From Cryptomeria japonica (lineage: Eukaryota; Streptophyta; Pinopsida; Cupressales; Cupressaceae): a stretch of 64,000 nucleotides of DNA. The first letter of the stretch is position 1. The number at the start of each line of letters is the position of its first letter. The position numbers and the translations under genes were made by a program. Positions 11,590 through 23,021 of the stretch are shown piece after piece. The DNA lies in the NCBI RefSeq assembly GCF_030272615.1, contig NC_081411.1, positions 828,248,897 to 828,312,896 on the forward strand, read 5' to 3'. The notes under the pieces were generated by a model, which was not told where the DNA came from, did not search any database, and saw only the letters and a list, made by a program, of their open reading frames with translations.

Positions 11590-12973
11590 TCACTTGTTTT
11601 TTTTCTGTTTTCTCCAAATTTGAACACCTCTATATTTACCTCTAATAATTGGATCTTCGTAATTATTCTTCTGCACATACCTTCTCGAAGCCCTAGTACT
11701 TGTTATCTTTGACTCACTTCTAGAGTCCTTTTCATTTTTGTGGATTGAATCAACTTTTTCATCATCTTCTATAACCTCAAGTGATTGCATTTTTCATCAA
11801 TACTTATATTTTCACTTTATACTACTATCTTCAATCTCTTGTTACTTGTGTGCCTTGTTTGTCATTGAATAAGCAAGAAAAATACCTTCACCAAATATAG
11901 AATCAAACTTACCCAAATTTACTTTGTCTTTTGGTGTAGCATTTGCTTCCAAATATTTTGAAATGCCTCATAGATGTCGATCTCCCATTCCATAGCTCAT
12001 ATGGTGTCTTTGTTGTTCTTGCCTAATCTGAGCTCTGTTCAAAATGTATATTGATGTCTAACCAACTTCTCTCCAATATATATTCGATAACTACACTTGC
12101 TTCAACATGGTTCTTGCCATTTTCTAAATAGTTTAGTTCTTTCTTTTCATCACTCCATTTTTCTATGGAATTCTAGGTGTTGAATACTATCTATGAATAC
12201 CATGCTTTGCACAGTACACTTCATATATGTCAGAAGTGAACTCTCTACCTCTATCTAATCTCAAACACTTGATAGTTCTATAGGTTTCATTTTTCAACCT
12301 AGGCCCTAAAAGCTTTAAACTACTCAAAACCATTTTATTTCTCTTTTTGAAAACCAATACAAGACATCCTATAATAATCATCAATAAGCATAATAAAATG
12401 TATGTCACCTTGTAGGCTCTTTATCCTCATAGAACCACACAAATAAACATGAATCAGGTGTAATGGCTTTGCGGTAGAAAACTCCTTAGTAGGAAATATA
12501 TTCTTTGTCTTATTTCCTTAATGACATGGTTTGCAATGGGTAGATGGCAGCTTATTGATCTTAGGCATGTCTCTCACCATTCCCTTTGAGTTGATTATCA
12601 CAAGATCATCAAAATTGATATTCATCACATCCTTATGTGTCAAGGACAACTCTCTTCCCTTTGTATAATGAAACAATATGTCAATTTCCCTCACTCAGGT
12701 GATATAAAACATTGTCAATTTTGCTTCCTTCCGTAACCAACTATTTAGTATCCTTGTTTTATATTTCATATCCCTTCTCATTGAATTATAGACTATAGAC
12801 ATTGTCACACATCTAACTTACACTTAGAAGTTTGTGTTTCAAACCTTCTACATATATAACATTGTAGGTTCTTGTCTTACCACCATCAAGACTCAAGGTA
12901 CCCTTTCTAGCAATTCTAGCAATAGAATCGTTACCAAGAGTAACATCTCCACCATCAAACTATTTGAAATTCA
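11590..12973 (-). pseudogene. Ty1/copia polyprotein remnant
   Basis: On the minus strand, pieces of a copia polyprotein run in order. The end of protease is near 12960-12850 (NDSIARIARKGTLSLDGGK then YVEGLKHKLLS). The integrase core is at 12408-12187 (KCLRLDRGREFTSDIYEVYC, the second catalytic Asp block). The spacer before RT follows at 11790-11590 (ASRRYVQKNNYEDPIIRGK). Frames change repeatedly and RT is not visible. The upstream side is cut at about 12974 by insertion of element A, so this is older than A. Confidence 0.7.
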
Positions 12974-13080
12974 TTTATAGTGTAATTAATTTATTTTATT
13001 TATCTCCTAAGATATAATTACACTTTACTTAGGGAATTTCATAGGGGTAGTTGGAGCATTTCCACTTTAGGTGGACTTAT
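12974..13080 (+). repeat. 5' LTR of element A, first part
   Basis: The left fragment of A's LTR carries TGTAATTAATTTATTTTATT and ATAATTACACTTTACTTAGG, which align with the start of D's LTR. The exact first base is uncertain. It ends at 13080 in CTTAT, the target-site duplication of element B. Confidence 0.6.
13076..13080. repeat. Target-site duplication of element B, left copy
   Basis: CTTAT immediately precedes the TG of the B LTR. The identical pentamer follows the other LTR at 17986-17990. Confidence 0.95.
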
Positions 13081-13481
13081 TGTTGAAATGTGGCGACTGA
13101 TCAGCAAAGTACTGTACACTCAGCACATATCCTCACCGGGGTTCGGGGGCGGGAGCCCCCAAGAAATTTTTTTTTGCCGTTTTTTCGTTGATGAAAACCG
13201 ACATTGTAATAAAACCCTAAAAAGGCCGACTTTGTTTGTTGCCCTAAAAATGCATGTTATAAGTGGCTGGGATGCTTAAGGCATTGTAAGGTTGATGTAC
13301 TGTTTTTGCTGGATAATAAGAAAGATTAGACGACTGTGTATGGTGGACGTAACCCATTATGGGTGAACCACGTTAAATCTCTATGTTATCCGTGTCCTAT
13401 TTTATTTCTTTATCTTTTGTATTTAAATCTGCATATAATTGTTAGTTCATATTTGCTTCGGATCTGCTTGTAACCCTAACA
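13081..13481 (+). repeat. 5' LTR of element B (401 bp)
   Basis: It runs from TGTTGAAATG to CCCTAACA. Compared with the 3' LTR it carries about 20 extra GC-rich bases (within CGGGGGCGGGAGCCCCC, about 13137-13165). Most of the remaining differences I can see are C/T or G/A changes. Confidence 0.95.
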
Positions 13482-13483
13482 AT

Positions 13484-13495
13484 TGGTATCAGAGC
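13484..13495 (+). other. Primer binding site of element B
   Basis: TGGTATCAGAGC, complementary to the 3' end of plant initiator tRNA-Met, lies two bases after the LTR. Confidence 0.95.
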
Positions 13496-13541
13496 GAGGT
13501 TTTTTGTAAATTGGTAGGACTTTTAGATTTGAGTGGGAGCA

Positions 13542-16500
13542 ATGGAGGATTCCAAATTCAAGGTCGAAAAGTTTAACGGCTAGATTTATCAGTTATGGAA
13601 AATGCAGATGGAGGATTACCTGTATCAAAAGGATTTGTGGCGGCCATTGGAAGGAAAGGCAAAGAAATCAACCACAATGTCAGATGAAGAGTGGGACATT
13701 TTAGATAGAAAGGCACTAGGATCCATTCGATTGTGCCTTGCGCCGTTTGTAGCATTCAATATAACATAAGCAAAAATGGCTGTAGATTTGATGGCAACAT
13801 TGGCTAAGTTGTATGAGAAACCCTCGGCTTCGAATAAGGTATTTCTTATGAAGCATTTGTTTAATTTGAAAATGAGTGCGGGAGGATCTATAGCGAAACA
13901 CTTAAATGAATTTAATATAATTACCAGTCAATTGTCTTCGGTAAAAATTACCTTTGCAGAAGAGGTTAAGACTCTCTTGATTTTATGTTCTTTGCCAGAA
14001 AGTTGGAATAGCTTGGTTATGGCTGTAAGTAACTCTGTCTTTGGTAAAAATACTTTGGTATTTGATGATATTATTGGTGTTATCCTAAGCAAGGAAATGC
14101 AAAGGAAAAGCACAGGTGAGACTCCAACATCATCGGGTAGTGTTTTGAATGTGGAGAACAGAGGAAGATCAAAGGAAAGAGGAAAAAGCCCTAGGAATGA
14201 GGAGTCACGAGGGAAGTCAAAGAAAGGATGCTCTCAATCTAGAGGAAAGAAAGATTGTTGGTATTGCGGAAAGCATGGTCATCTAATGAAAGACTGTTGG
14301 TCTCAAAAAAACAAAGAAGGAGACAAAAATGAAAATGATAGTAAGGAAGCTAATATTGCAAGTAATACTTTACAAGATGCTTTAATCTTATGTTTGGATA
14401 ATGTTAATGATTCCTGGGTAATAGATTCTGGGGCTTCATTTCATGCTACACCCCATAAAAAATATTTTCTAGATTATGTTCAAGGTGATTTTGGATAGGT
14501 ATATTTGGGTGATGATGAGCCTTGTCAAATTGTTGGAAAAGGAATGATAAAGATCAAGTTGCAAAATGGAAATGACTGGTTTTTGCAGGAGGTAAGACAT
14601 GTTCCTAATTTAAGAAAAAATTTAATTTCTGCAGGGCAACTAGGTAGTGAAGGTTGCATAGTTACCCTCTCAGACAGTATGTGGAAGGTCACTAAAGGAT
14701 CATTAGTAATAGCTAAAGGTGTGAAGGTAGGCACATTATATCTGTGTATAGGTAACACTTACTCTACCCTAGCTGCTACAGACAAAGTTACTGCAGGGAC
14801 AACAACAATAAATGTTGCAAGAATAGATTCGATAATGTGGCACCATAGGCTTGGGTACATGAGTGAGAAAGGGATGAAAACCCTTCACTCCAAAAATCTA
14901 TTGCCAGGACTAAAGAAGATTGATTTAGAGTTCTGTGAAAAATATGTTTATGGTAAACAGAAAAGAGTCAGATTTCTCAAAGTTGGGAAAGAGAAGAAGA
15001 GTGAGAAGTTAGAGCGTGTACATTCAGATGTATGGGGACCGGCTCAGGTATCATCTCTTGGTGGCTCTTGTTATTATGTTATTTTTATTGATGACTCAAC
15101 CAGAAAAACATGGGTATATTTCCTAAAACAAAAATCAGATGTTTTTGAAACTTTTAAGAAATGGAAAGCTTTGGTTGAGAATGAGACAGGAAAAAAGTTG
15201 AAGTGTCTCAGATCGGATAATGGAGGTGAGTATTGCAGCAAAGCATTTGAAGATTATTGCTCCTTAAATGGGATTCGAAAGTAGAAGACAGTTCCAGGAA
15301 CTCCACAGGAAAAAGGTGTGTCAGAGATAATTAATAGGACTATCATGGAACGTGCGAGGAGCATGAGATTGCATGCTGGATTGCCGTTACATTTTTGGGC
15401 AGATGCTGTACATACTACTGTCTATTTGATAAATAGAGGACCTTCAACCCCTTTGGATGGTGGTATTCCAGAGGAGGCATGGACTTGTAAAAAGGTAAAT
15501 TATTCTTTTCTAAAAACTTTTGGTTGCGAAGCTTTTGTCCATGTTGATAAAGAAAATAGAACCAAGCTTGATGCTAAATCTCAGAAATGTACCTTCATTG
15601 GATATGGGATAGATGAATATGGCTATCGGTTATGGGATTTTGAAAATAAGAAAATAATTAGAAGTAGAGATGTTATATTCAATGAGAAGGTCATGTATAA
15701 AGAACAGATGCAGGAAAAGAAGCATGAACAAGACAAACAAGAATATGTGGTGTTGGATGAGATTCCTGAAAATGAAATGCCACAAGTACCTGATGCTCAA
15801 CAACAACAGATTGTCCCACAGACTCCTGCAAGTGTTAGACATTCTACGAGGACAAGTAGACCCCCTGAAAGATTTTCTCCTTCTTTGTATTCTATTTTAT
15901 TAACGGATTCTAGTAAACCAGAAGAATATGAAGAAGCAATGCAGGTGGATGCCAAACAATAGTGGGAGCTAGGCATGAAAGAGGAGATGGACTCCTTGAT
16001 GAAAAATAAGACTTGAGACTTAGTCCCTTTACTTGCAGAAAAAAGAGCCTTACCTAACAAATGGGTTTATTGGCTGAAGGAGGAGGAAGGAGGTCAGAAA
16101 AGATATAAGGTTAGACTTGTGATAAAAGGTTTTGCACAGAAAAAGGGTATAGATTATGATGAAATATTTTCTCCAGTTGTAAAAATGACTTCAATTAGAA
16201 CTGTACTTATTCTTGTGGCTGCAGATGATTTACATCTTGAACAATTAGATGTCAAAACAACTTTTCTCCATGGAGATTTGGAGGAGGAAATTTACATGTT
16301 GCAACCACATGGATATGAGGTCAAAGGTAAGGAGAACTTGGTGTGTAGGTTGAAGAAAAGTTTGTATGGCCTAAAGCAAGCACCCCGACAATGGTATTTA
16401 AAATTTGATAGTTTCATGGCTGAACACGGTTATCATAGATGTCATTCTGATCATTGTGTATATTTTAAGAGATTGGATAATGGCAGTTATATTATCCTAT

Positions 16501-17468
16501 TGCTTTATGTTGATGACATGCTTGTTGCTGGTTCTAACATGGAACACATAAATGATCTTAAACAAAAATTAGCTAGGTCATTTGCTATGAAGGATTTGGG
16601 TGCAGCTAAGCAAATTCTAGGTATGAGGATTACACGGGACAAGAAAAATAGAACCTTGAATTTTTCCCAAAGTGAATATATAAAGAAGGTGTTGAAAAGA
16701 TTTAACATGCAGGATGCAAAAGCAGTTAGTACACCTTTGGATAGTCATTTCAAATCGACTAAGGAGATGTGCCCAAAGGCACAGGAAGAGGTTAATAAAA
16801 TGTCTAACATCTCGTATTCATCAGCTGTTGGGAGTCTGATGTATGCAATGGTATGCACAAGGCCAAATATTGCACATGCAGTGGGAGTTGTGAGTAGGTT
16901 TATGAGTAATCCGGGTATGGAACATTGGAATGCTGTGAAATGGATTCTTCGGTATTTGAAAGGAACTACTATGAAGGCATTATGTTTCAAAGGATCTAAT
17001 GCTGCTCTGAGTGGATTTGTTGACTCTGATCTGGCAGGTGATATTGATTCATGAAGGAGTAATACAATGTATGTTTTTACTATAGGGGGAACTGCAGTCA
17101 GTTGGGTTTCTAGGCTACAAAAGGTTGTTGCACTTTCAACCACTGAAGTTGAGTATGTTGCTACTACAGAAGCCAGCAAGGAGATGATTTGGTTGCAATG
17201 TTTTCTGGAGGAATTGGGTCAGACAAAGGAGGATAGCCCATTGTATACTGATAGCCAGAGTGCCATTCATCTTGCAAAGAACTCTGCTTTTCATTCAAGG
17301 ACAAAGCACATTCAGCTCAGGTACCACTTCATCCGGACTGTTTTGGAGGAGGGTCAGTTACGGCTTGAGAAGATTCACACAAGTGAGAATCCTACCGATA
17401 TGTTCACAAAGGCAGTTCCACAGGAGAAGCTGATTTCTTCATCAGTTTCTATTGGTCTTCTTAATTGA
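13542..17468 (+). pseudogene. Element B gag-pol polyprotein with seven premature stops
   Basis: A single reading frame of 1,309 codons runs from the ATG at 13542 to the TGA at 17466. Gag shows FQ-type QLWKMQMEDYL, LCSLPESWNSL and a CCHC knuckle (CWYCGKHGHLMKDC, about 14257). Protease has WVIDSGASFHATP. Integrase has HHRLGYMSEKGM and the HSDVWGP, FIDDSTRKTW and LRSDNGGEYC blocks; the last zinc-binding Cys is Tyr (FCEKYVYGK). RT has YGLKQAPRQWYLKFD and YVDDMLVAG. RNase H has STTEVEYVA and LYTDSQSAIHLAKNSAFHSR. Premature stops are at 13581, 13767, 14496, 15282, 15960, 16014 and 17052; there is no frameshift. Each stop is one transition from a sense codon that fits the family. Confidence 0.95.
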
Positions 17469-17550
17469 TAATTGTGGAATTTATACCAGTCGAGTCCTAG
17501 TGTTTTATCTAGCGGATGTTGCATGTACAATGGTGTCGTGTAGTATCAGT

Positions 17551-17604
17551 CTCCAAGTGGGAGATTGTTCAGTGTGGAGCCTGATCAGTCTCCAAGTGGG
17601 AGAT
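17551..17604 (+). repeat. Duplicated polypurine tract of element B
   Basis: CTCCAAGTGGGAGATTGTT occurs at 17551-17569 and again at 17590-17608, where the final TGTT begins the 3' LTR. The copies are 39 bp apart, so the plus-strand primer site plus the first bases of the LTR are duplicated. Confidence 0.8.
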
Positions 17605-17985
17605 TGTTGAAATGTGGTGACTGATCAACAAAGTACTATACACTCAGCATGTATCCTTGTCGGGGAGAAAAAAAATTTTGCCGTTTTTTCGTTAATGAAA
17701 ATCGACATTGTAATAAAACCCTAAAAAGGCCGACTTTGTTTGTTGCCCTAAAAATGCATGTTATAAGCGGCTGGGATGCTTAAGGCATTGTAAGGTTGAT
17801 GTACTGTTTTTGTTGGATAATAAGAAAGATTGGACGACTGTGTATGGTGGACGTAACCCATTCTGGGTGAACCACATTAAATCTCTGTGTTATCTGTGTC
17901 CTATTTTATTTCTTTATCTTTTGTATTTAAATCTGCATATAATTGTTAGTTCATATTTTCTTCGGATCTGCTTGAAACCCTAACA
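17605..17985 (+). repeat. 3' LTR of element B (381 bp)
   Basis: It runs from TGTTGAAATG to CCCTAACA and is followed by the target-site copy CTTAT (17986-17990). Confidence 0.95.
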
Positions 17986-17990
17986 CTTAT
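17986..17990. repeat. Target-site duplication of element B, right copy
   Basis: CTTAT is identical to 13076-13080. Confidence 0.95.
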
Positions 17991-18289
17991 CCTTTCATAG
18001 GATTCATAGTTATTTGTGTTAGGTGGTTGAGTTCTAACTAATTCCTACCTACCCTTGCATCTCATTGAGCCACATGTCATTATTATGTGCTCTCATTTCC
18101 TTTTTCCTTGCCTATATAAGCAGGCTTTATGTACATTGTTTATTCATTATATTGTATCTCATGGAATCTAGCTTATTACATCATTGATGAGAATACAATT
18201 TGTTATTGTCACATATTATTTCTCTCTTGTTCTTGTGATTTCCATTTCCTCTAGATCTTGGGTGGTTACCTTCATAGCCAATTCTTACA
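17991..18289 (+). repeat. 5' LTR of element A, second part
   Basis: It continues the LTR interrupted by B and matches 20358-20658 closely. It contains a TATATAAG box at 18113-18120 and ends TTCTTACA just before the primer site. Confidence 0.85.
18113..18120 (+). promoter_or_regulatory. TATA box in LTR of element A
   Basis: TATATAAG in the context GCCTATATAAGCAGG is also conserved in D's LTR (50035) and in A's 3' LTR (20480). Confidence 0.7.
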
Positions 18290-18301
18290 TGGTATTAGAG
18301 C
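18290..18301 (+). other. Primer binding site of element A, mutated
   Basis: TGGTATTAGAGC differs from the initiator-Met site TGGTATCAGAGC by one C-to-T change. Confidence 0.85.
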
Positions 18302-18785
18302 TCATAGAGTGCCATTGGTTTGCCATTTGAGAGAATTTTGGTGAAATTTGGGGTTTCCCATTTCGTAGCTTTCTATTGAAGATCACAATTGGAGCTTGTT
18401 GGGTTAGATCTGAGGTTACCAGTGGATTGAGGAGGTTTGAGAAAGTCAAAATTACCTTTTTTTTGGTCCAAATCTGACATCAAAAACCAGATCTACAATT
18501 ATTTGAAGTTGGAGGATGGTTGCCAAACTTGGGAGTGATCTACGATTTCAGAGCACTTTGGACTAAATTCAACATTTCCATCATGCTCAGAAGGCTCAAG
18601 AACCTCAAAATGACTTTGTTCATTTGCCAAAATCAGCCATCGTCACTCCCAAGCTGATAAAATTCCCTCCCTAGTCATTGTACGGACTTGCAAGGTGGTA
18701 GCCTGTGGGTACCACAGATCCTGCACCCCATAGTGTACTTGTGGCCCACAAGGGACCCACCTACAGTGGAAGGTACCACCTGCCT

Positions 18786-19160
18786 GTTACAAGTGTGGTT
18801 GTCATCGCACCAAAAGATCGACCTGATAATGCCTAATACAACCACTAAACTTATAGAATCCACATGAGGCGGTTAAGCCTTGTCACAAACCCGAGCACTG
18901 CGCTGCACAACACAAGGAGACCAAGGACGCACACCTTGCAAAAATCCCCCCTAGAGCAAGCAAGGGGTTTGAACCTGTGACCAAGCTCTGAGTGGTACAA
19001 GTGTAGTAGTTGTTGCACCAAAAGATTGACCTGTTAATGCTCAATACAACCACTAGACTTATAGAATCCACAGGAGGTGGTTAAGCCATGCCACAAACTC
19101 GAGCGTTGCACTGCACAACACAAGGAGACCAAGGTTGCACACCTTGCAACACTGCCACAA
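18786..19160. repeat. 209-bp tandem duplication with tRNA-like block
   Basis: The segment with ACAAGTGTGGTTGTCATCGC, AAAAGATCGACCTG, ACTTATAGAATCCACA and ACACAAGGAGACCAAGG (from about 18790) recurs 209 bp downstream (from about 18999) with scattered, mostly transition differences. Between the copies, the minus strand reads CACAGGTTCAAACCCC, a good Pol III B-box match. The whole may be two copies of a tRNA-derived repeat. Confidence 0.75.
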
Positions 19161-20285
19161 ATGTCACAAGTGGGACTCTGCCATCGCAAGGTCCCGGGGT
19201 TCTTTTTTAAATTAATTTTTATAAAGTTAAAAACTTTTTAATATAATTTTTTTATAAAGTTTTTTAATTTTAATTTTTTTTTAAAAATGTGTTTTTTTTT
19301 TACTTTTATTTAAAAATTTTTTTGTCAAAAATTAAAGAAAAAAATCAATTATTCTTTATTAATCTTTTAATAAAGTTTTTTGGGATTTTTAATAATCACT
19401 TTGATTAAAATTTTAAGTTTTTTTAAAACAAAATTTTCAACAAATAGGAAAAATTGGGAACACATTTTTTTCTCATCCGCCTATCATACCTATCTTGCAA
19501 CATACTCCAACCAACGGTTGGGGGGAGCCAGTTGCTTCTATAATTTTCTTAGCGACATACCAATCGGAGGCATCTTCATCTACACTCTTCTACAAGGCAT
19601 ATTTTTGGTGACATCATCTTTATATTTCCATTTTTGCATCTTTGTCATGTTGTATTATCTTGCATGAGTTATGTTGTACTCGCACTAATATAAAGTACCA
19701 CACCTCTTTGTAATTTATCATTGACGACATATTTGATGTAATCCTCATGTACTCATTAGATTAGGAACTATCTTGTGAGACTTGGTACATGTCTCCAGTT
19801 AAAAATGTTTGTAGTTTGAGTATCCAGTTGATGCTCATATAGGATGTCTCCATGCCTGATCTTCATCATGTTGCTTCGAGTGATTCATCAGTAGTTCTTC
19901 ATTGACAGTGGTACCTGTTTTTGTCACATTTTGAAATTCTTGGTGCAAAATTGTCTCTCTTTCTTCCTAATGGGGAGGAATGTTGTTCAACATCATTGGA
20001 CCATCTTTGAAGGAGATTCTACATTAAGGGGTGGCCTCATGATCTCTCTTCTTCTCTCTTATGTGGGATACATTTTCCTCACATGAGGTTTTGTAATTCT
20101 CATTGAGAGAATTGTGTGTTTTCATCTCTCTTTGGAGGGTTGGGGGGTTTCCCATTGGGTATTTCTCTCTTTTCTTCAATTGTGAGAGATTGCATAGCAT
20201 TTGTTCATGGGTACCTAACGTAGCCTAGTAGTTGGGACCCATCTTGCATTGTTATCTTTTGTGTCATTCTCCTTAAGTTGCACTT

Positions 20286-20294
20286 AAGGGGAGG
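20286..20294 (+). other. Polypurine tract of element A
   Basis: The run AAGGGGAGG lies immediately before the TG of the 3' LTR. The counterpart in D is AAGGGGGGG at 55890. Confidence 0.75.
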
Positions 20295-20658
20295 TGTTGG
20301 AGTAAATTAATAATTTACTCTTTGCTTAAGTCCAACTTTAGGATAGTTGGAATTTATCATTTCCTAGGATACATAGTTATTTGTGTTTGGTGGTTGAGTT
20401 TTAACTAACTCTTACCTACACTTGCATCTCATTGAGTCATATGTCATTATTGTGTGCTTTCATTTCCTTTTGCATTGCCTATATAAGCAAGCTTATGCAC
20501 ATTGTTTATTCATCTCATATGGAATCCAATTGATTCATTTTGTATTGCATCATTAATAGGAATACAATTTATTCTTCTCACATATTATTTATCTCTTGTT
20601 CTTGTGCTTTCCATTGCCTCTGGATCTTGGGTGGTTACCTTCATAGACAATTCTTACA
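20295..20658 (+). repeat. 3' LTR of element A (364 bp)
   Basis: It runs from TGTTGGAGTAAATT to TTCTTACA, with a TATATAAG box at 20480-20487. Unexpectedly, it is followed by TGGTATCAG (20659-20667), the beginning of a primer site, which normally follows only a 5' LTR. Confidence 0.85.
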
Positions 20659-20665
20659 TGGTATC

Positions 20666-20734
20666 AGGGGGGGACTAGACCTCATGATCTCATGCTTTAC
20701 CATTGGAAGCTCTCGCCAATCAAGCTAGGCCCCC
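20666..20734 (-). repeat. tRNA-like sequence (SINE head or tRNA pseudogene)
   Basis: The minus strand begins GGGGGCCTAGCTTGATTGG with TA at positions 8-9, a pairable D arm (GCTT/GAGC), an A-box-like TAGCTTGATTGGCGAG, and a one-base-short B box (GGTCTAGTCC) in the context GAGGTCTAGTCCCC, so a 5-bp T stem can be drawn. The anticodon arm does not fold convincingly, so it is not called a working tRNA gene. It abuts the TGGTATCAG after the A LTR. Confidence 0.5.
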
Positions 20735-23021
20735 AACCCACATGATACTAAAGGATGTACCGCGTCAGCATCATCAGTATTGTTAAAAAGTTTACTCGAT
20801 GCATTGCAATGGATAGAGGGAGTTTTTTCCTACTATGTTGTTGACGCGTGTTTTGACACGTTAACCAATAGGCAGGTAAAACATGAGTGCACATACCACC
20901 TCTCCTAAAAAGCAATCAATCTCGAAAGACTAACATCTCCAAGGTCTCTATAGTCGAGTTACGACGGTGTTAGATAACTTGGTGGTTGATGTAACTGTAC
21001 CTATTAAGGGCCCTATTGATTCTGGATCTTTTGATTTATCTACAAAAGTTAGAAAACTAAAACTAAAACTAAACTAACCAACAACAAAAAAAAGAACAAA
21101 GAGAAAAGGAATTCAAGAAGATGATAAACATTCAACATTCATTCCATCTAACAATATCAACTAAGCCTAGAGGATTTTAGAGCATTCATACATCAACATG
21201 CAAATTAACAATTTGACACACTAATGAAGCCAAATTCAGAGGTTGAAATTACTAAACCACATTTGCATCAACATTAACCACCATTGTTATGCGTGGATCA
21301 ATGAGAAACAAACACGATTCTCTCCAGATTTAGGAGGTTAAATCAGACAAAAGAATATCAAACATTCATCGATTGGATAAAAGAATATCAAACATTCACC
21401 ATATGAATGAAAATAGCTAAAATAAACAAGAAATTGAATTAAAATTTATATATTCGCCTTCGAATGAGGATGGTTATTCAGCAGATTTGTCACATTGAAT
21501 GTCTAATTTCTATTTTTATCAGATTTTTCTCATCTACATTATCATGAAAATGCAGAAGGAAAAGAATCTAAAGTGACCCTCAGCCAATTTCCATCTCCTA
21601 AGCTATTTCTAATTCTAAGAACCTGATTTTGAAATTTCTATAATCATAATTGCTAACCCCTTACAATGAGCATTCAGTTCCATTTTATAGCAATTTTCCC
21701 AAAAATCCACTTTTAGGAAGAACAGATTAATTCTCCAATTTGTGTATGCAAACACAAAGTTTCCTTTTACAACTCAAAATCATCTTCAATCGTCTATGCA
21801 AACTTGTCTCTAAAAATAGGTGCTTTGCAATGTTGACGTTGAGTTCACTGCACATTCCAACTCCTCACTTGGCAAGTTTCCAACTTTACCTCCAGTTCTA
21901 CTTCGGCTTTATCTTCAATTTGTTTTAGTTCCACTCCCATTCAATATTTATCCCTGCACATTAAAATAATTGCAATTAATTTATTTCCAAATTGTGTCAA
22001 TCTATTTTATAAATTCACAACTTAAAATAAAAATCGTTATGAATTTTTAAATTAAAATAATTAAAATATTTTAAATTAAAGAATATTACATAAAGATTTA
22101 AATTATCATAAGAACACTTTATTAAATTTTAAAATAATTTAAAATTTCATAAAATAAATAACCCCTTCATGATTATTAATCTTGTCATGGTGGGTCCCAT
22201 TTTCCACTTTTCATGAAATGGCAAAAATAAAACATAATTAATTTACTTCCAAAAATAAATAAACTTAAATCAATAATTATTTTGAATTTAAAAAAAGCTG
22301 ATTTACATCCGCTTTGCTTTAAAATGTTCTTTGAAAATAATGGTCGTCATATTTTAAAATATGCTTAATGTTGTTTGATTAATGAATAAACATTAACACC
22401 CAAAACATTTAAAAGCCTTTGAACCTAGAAAGTTGAAGGAATTAAAAAGTTTGACTAATTAATCATTCTATCCATACCTCTCATGAACCATTTAATTTTT
22501 TTTACTTGCTTTCTTTTGGCTACCTTTCATTGCTCTTTCCTCTTTTAAAATGTTATTAGTACTTGTTGTAAGCGGCTACAGTTATTCTGGCTCCAAAATG
22601 GTCAAAACGTACACCGTGATATTGACAACTGAAAAAATCACAACCATAAATCGTGAAATCAACGGTTAATAATGTGCGTATAACTTTCGTGTTATTGACA
22701 AAATGTGTTTTTTTGGAGCGAGACTATTGCAATCACTGAAGTTCAATCAATCAATTAGTTTGCACCAATCAAAAGTTATTATTATTTTTGCTTTCAAAAT
22801 AAACTTGGTTTTTGTAAAGTTGAAATTTATATTTTTAAATTTAAGATGTTGTCGAAATTATTTATCTACAATATGGTTGGTTTAAAAACTTTGGTTTTAT
22901 AGGAGCAATTTTTTAGGAATGATAGATTTTTTAGGTTTGTTTTGGATTTCTTTGTATTAAAAAAAAATGTCTATTTTAAACAATTTTTAAATTTTTTTAT
23001 TATTTATAATATTGTAAATAA
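20735..23021. other. AT-rich intergenic DNA, no gene recognised
   Basis: About 2.3 kb. Many short open stretches occur in all frames, as expected for AT-rich DNA, and none has recognisable motifs. 21960-22280 is very AT-rich. Confidence 0.6.

Larger units (their letters stand above)
13081..17985 (+). mobile_element. Element B: complete Ty1/copia retrotransposon
   Basis: The 4.9-kb element has TGTT...AACA LTRs at 13081-13481 and 17605-17985, a perfect 5-bp duplication CTTAT, an initiator-Met primer site, one full-length gag-pol frame in the order gag, protease, integrase, RT, RNase H, and a duplicated polypurine tract. It split the 5' LTR of element A. All domains are present but several in-frame stops make it inactive on its own. 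Confidence 0.95.
18302..20294 (+). other. Non-coding interior of element A
   Basis: 18302-18660 is leader-like. 18660-19200 is a 209-bp tandem duplication with a tRNA-like block. 19200-19380 is almost pure A and T. 19980-20294 is related to the 3' untranslated region of D. No gag, RT or integrase motif is visible in any frame. Confidence 0.65.
12974..20658 (+). mobile_element. Element A: non-autonomous copia-type LTR element, interrupted by element B
   Basis: LTRs are related at both ends: about 12974-13080 plus 17991-18289 for the 5' LTR, and 20295-20658 for the 3' LTR. There is a decayed initiator-Met primer site (18290-18301), a leader, and a polypurine tract (20286-20294). The interior (18302-20294, about 2 kb) has no gag or pol. 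Its last 300 bp resemble the 3' untranslated region of element D (GTACCTAACGTAGCCTAGTAG here against GTACCTATCATAGCCTAGTAG there, and the CACTTAAGGGG tract), and the LTRs are of the same family as D's. It is best read as a coding-deleted derivative mobilised by a D-like partner. Confidence 0.75.

Noticed and set aside
18675-19071. Two similar minus frames beginning MDSISLVVVL
   Set aside because: They are translations of the two copies of the 209-bp tandem repeat, not genes.
20666-20734. A functional tRNA gene
   Set aside because: The anticodon arm does not pair and the B box is one base short; kept only as tRNA-like.
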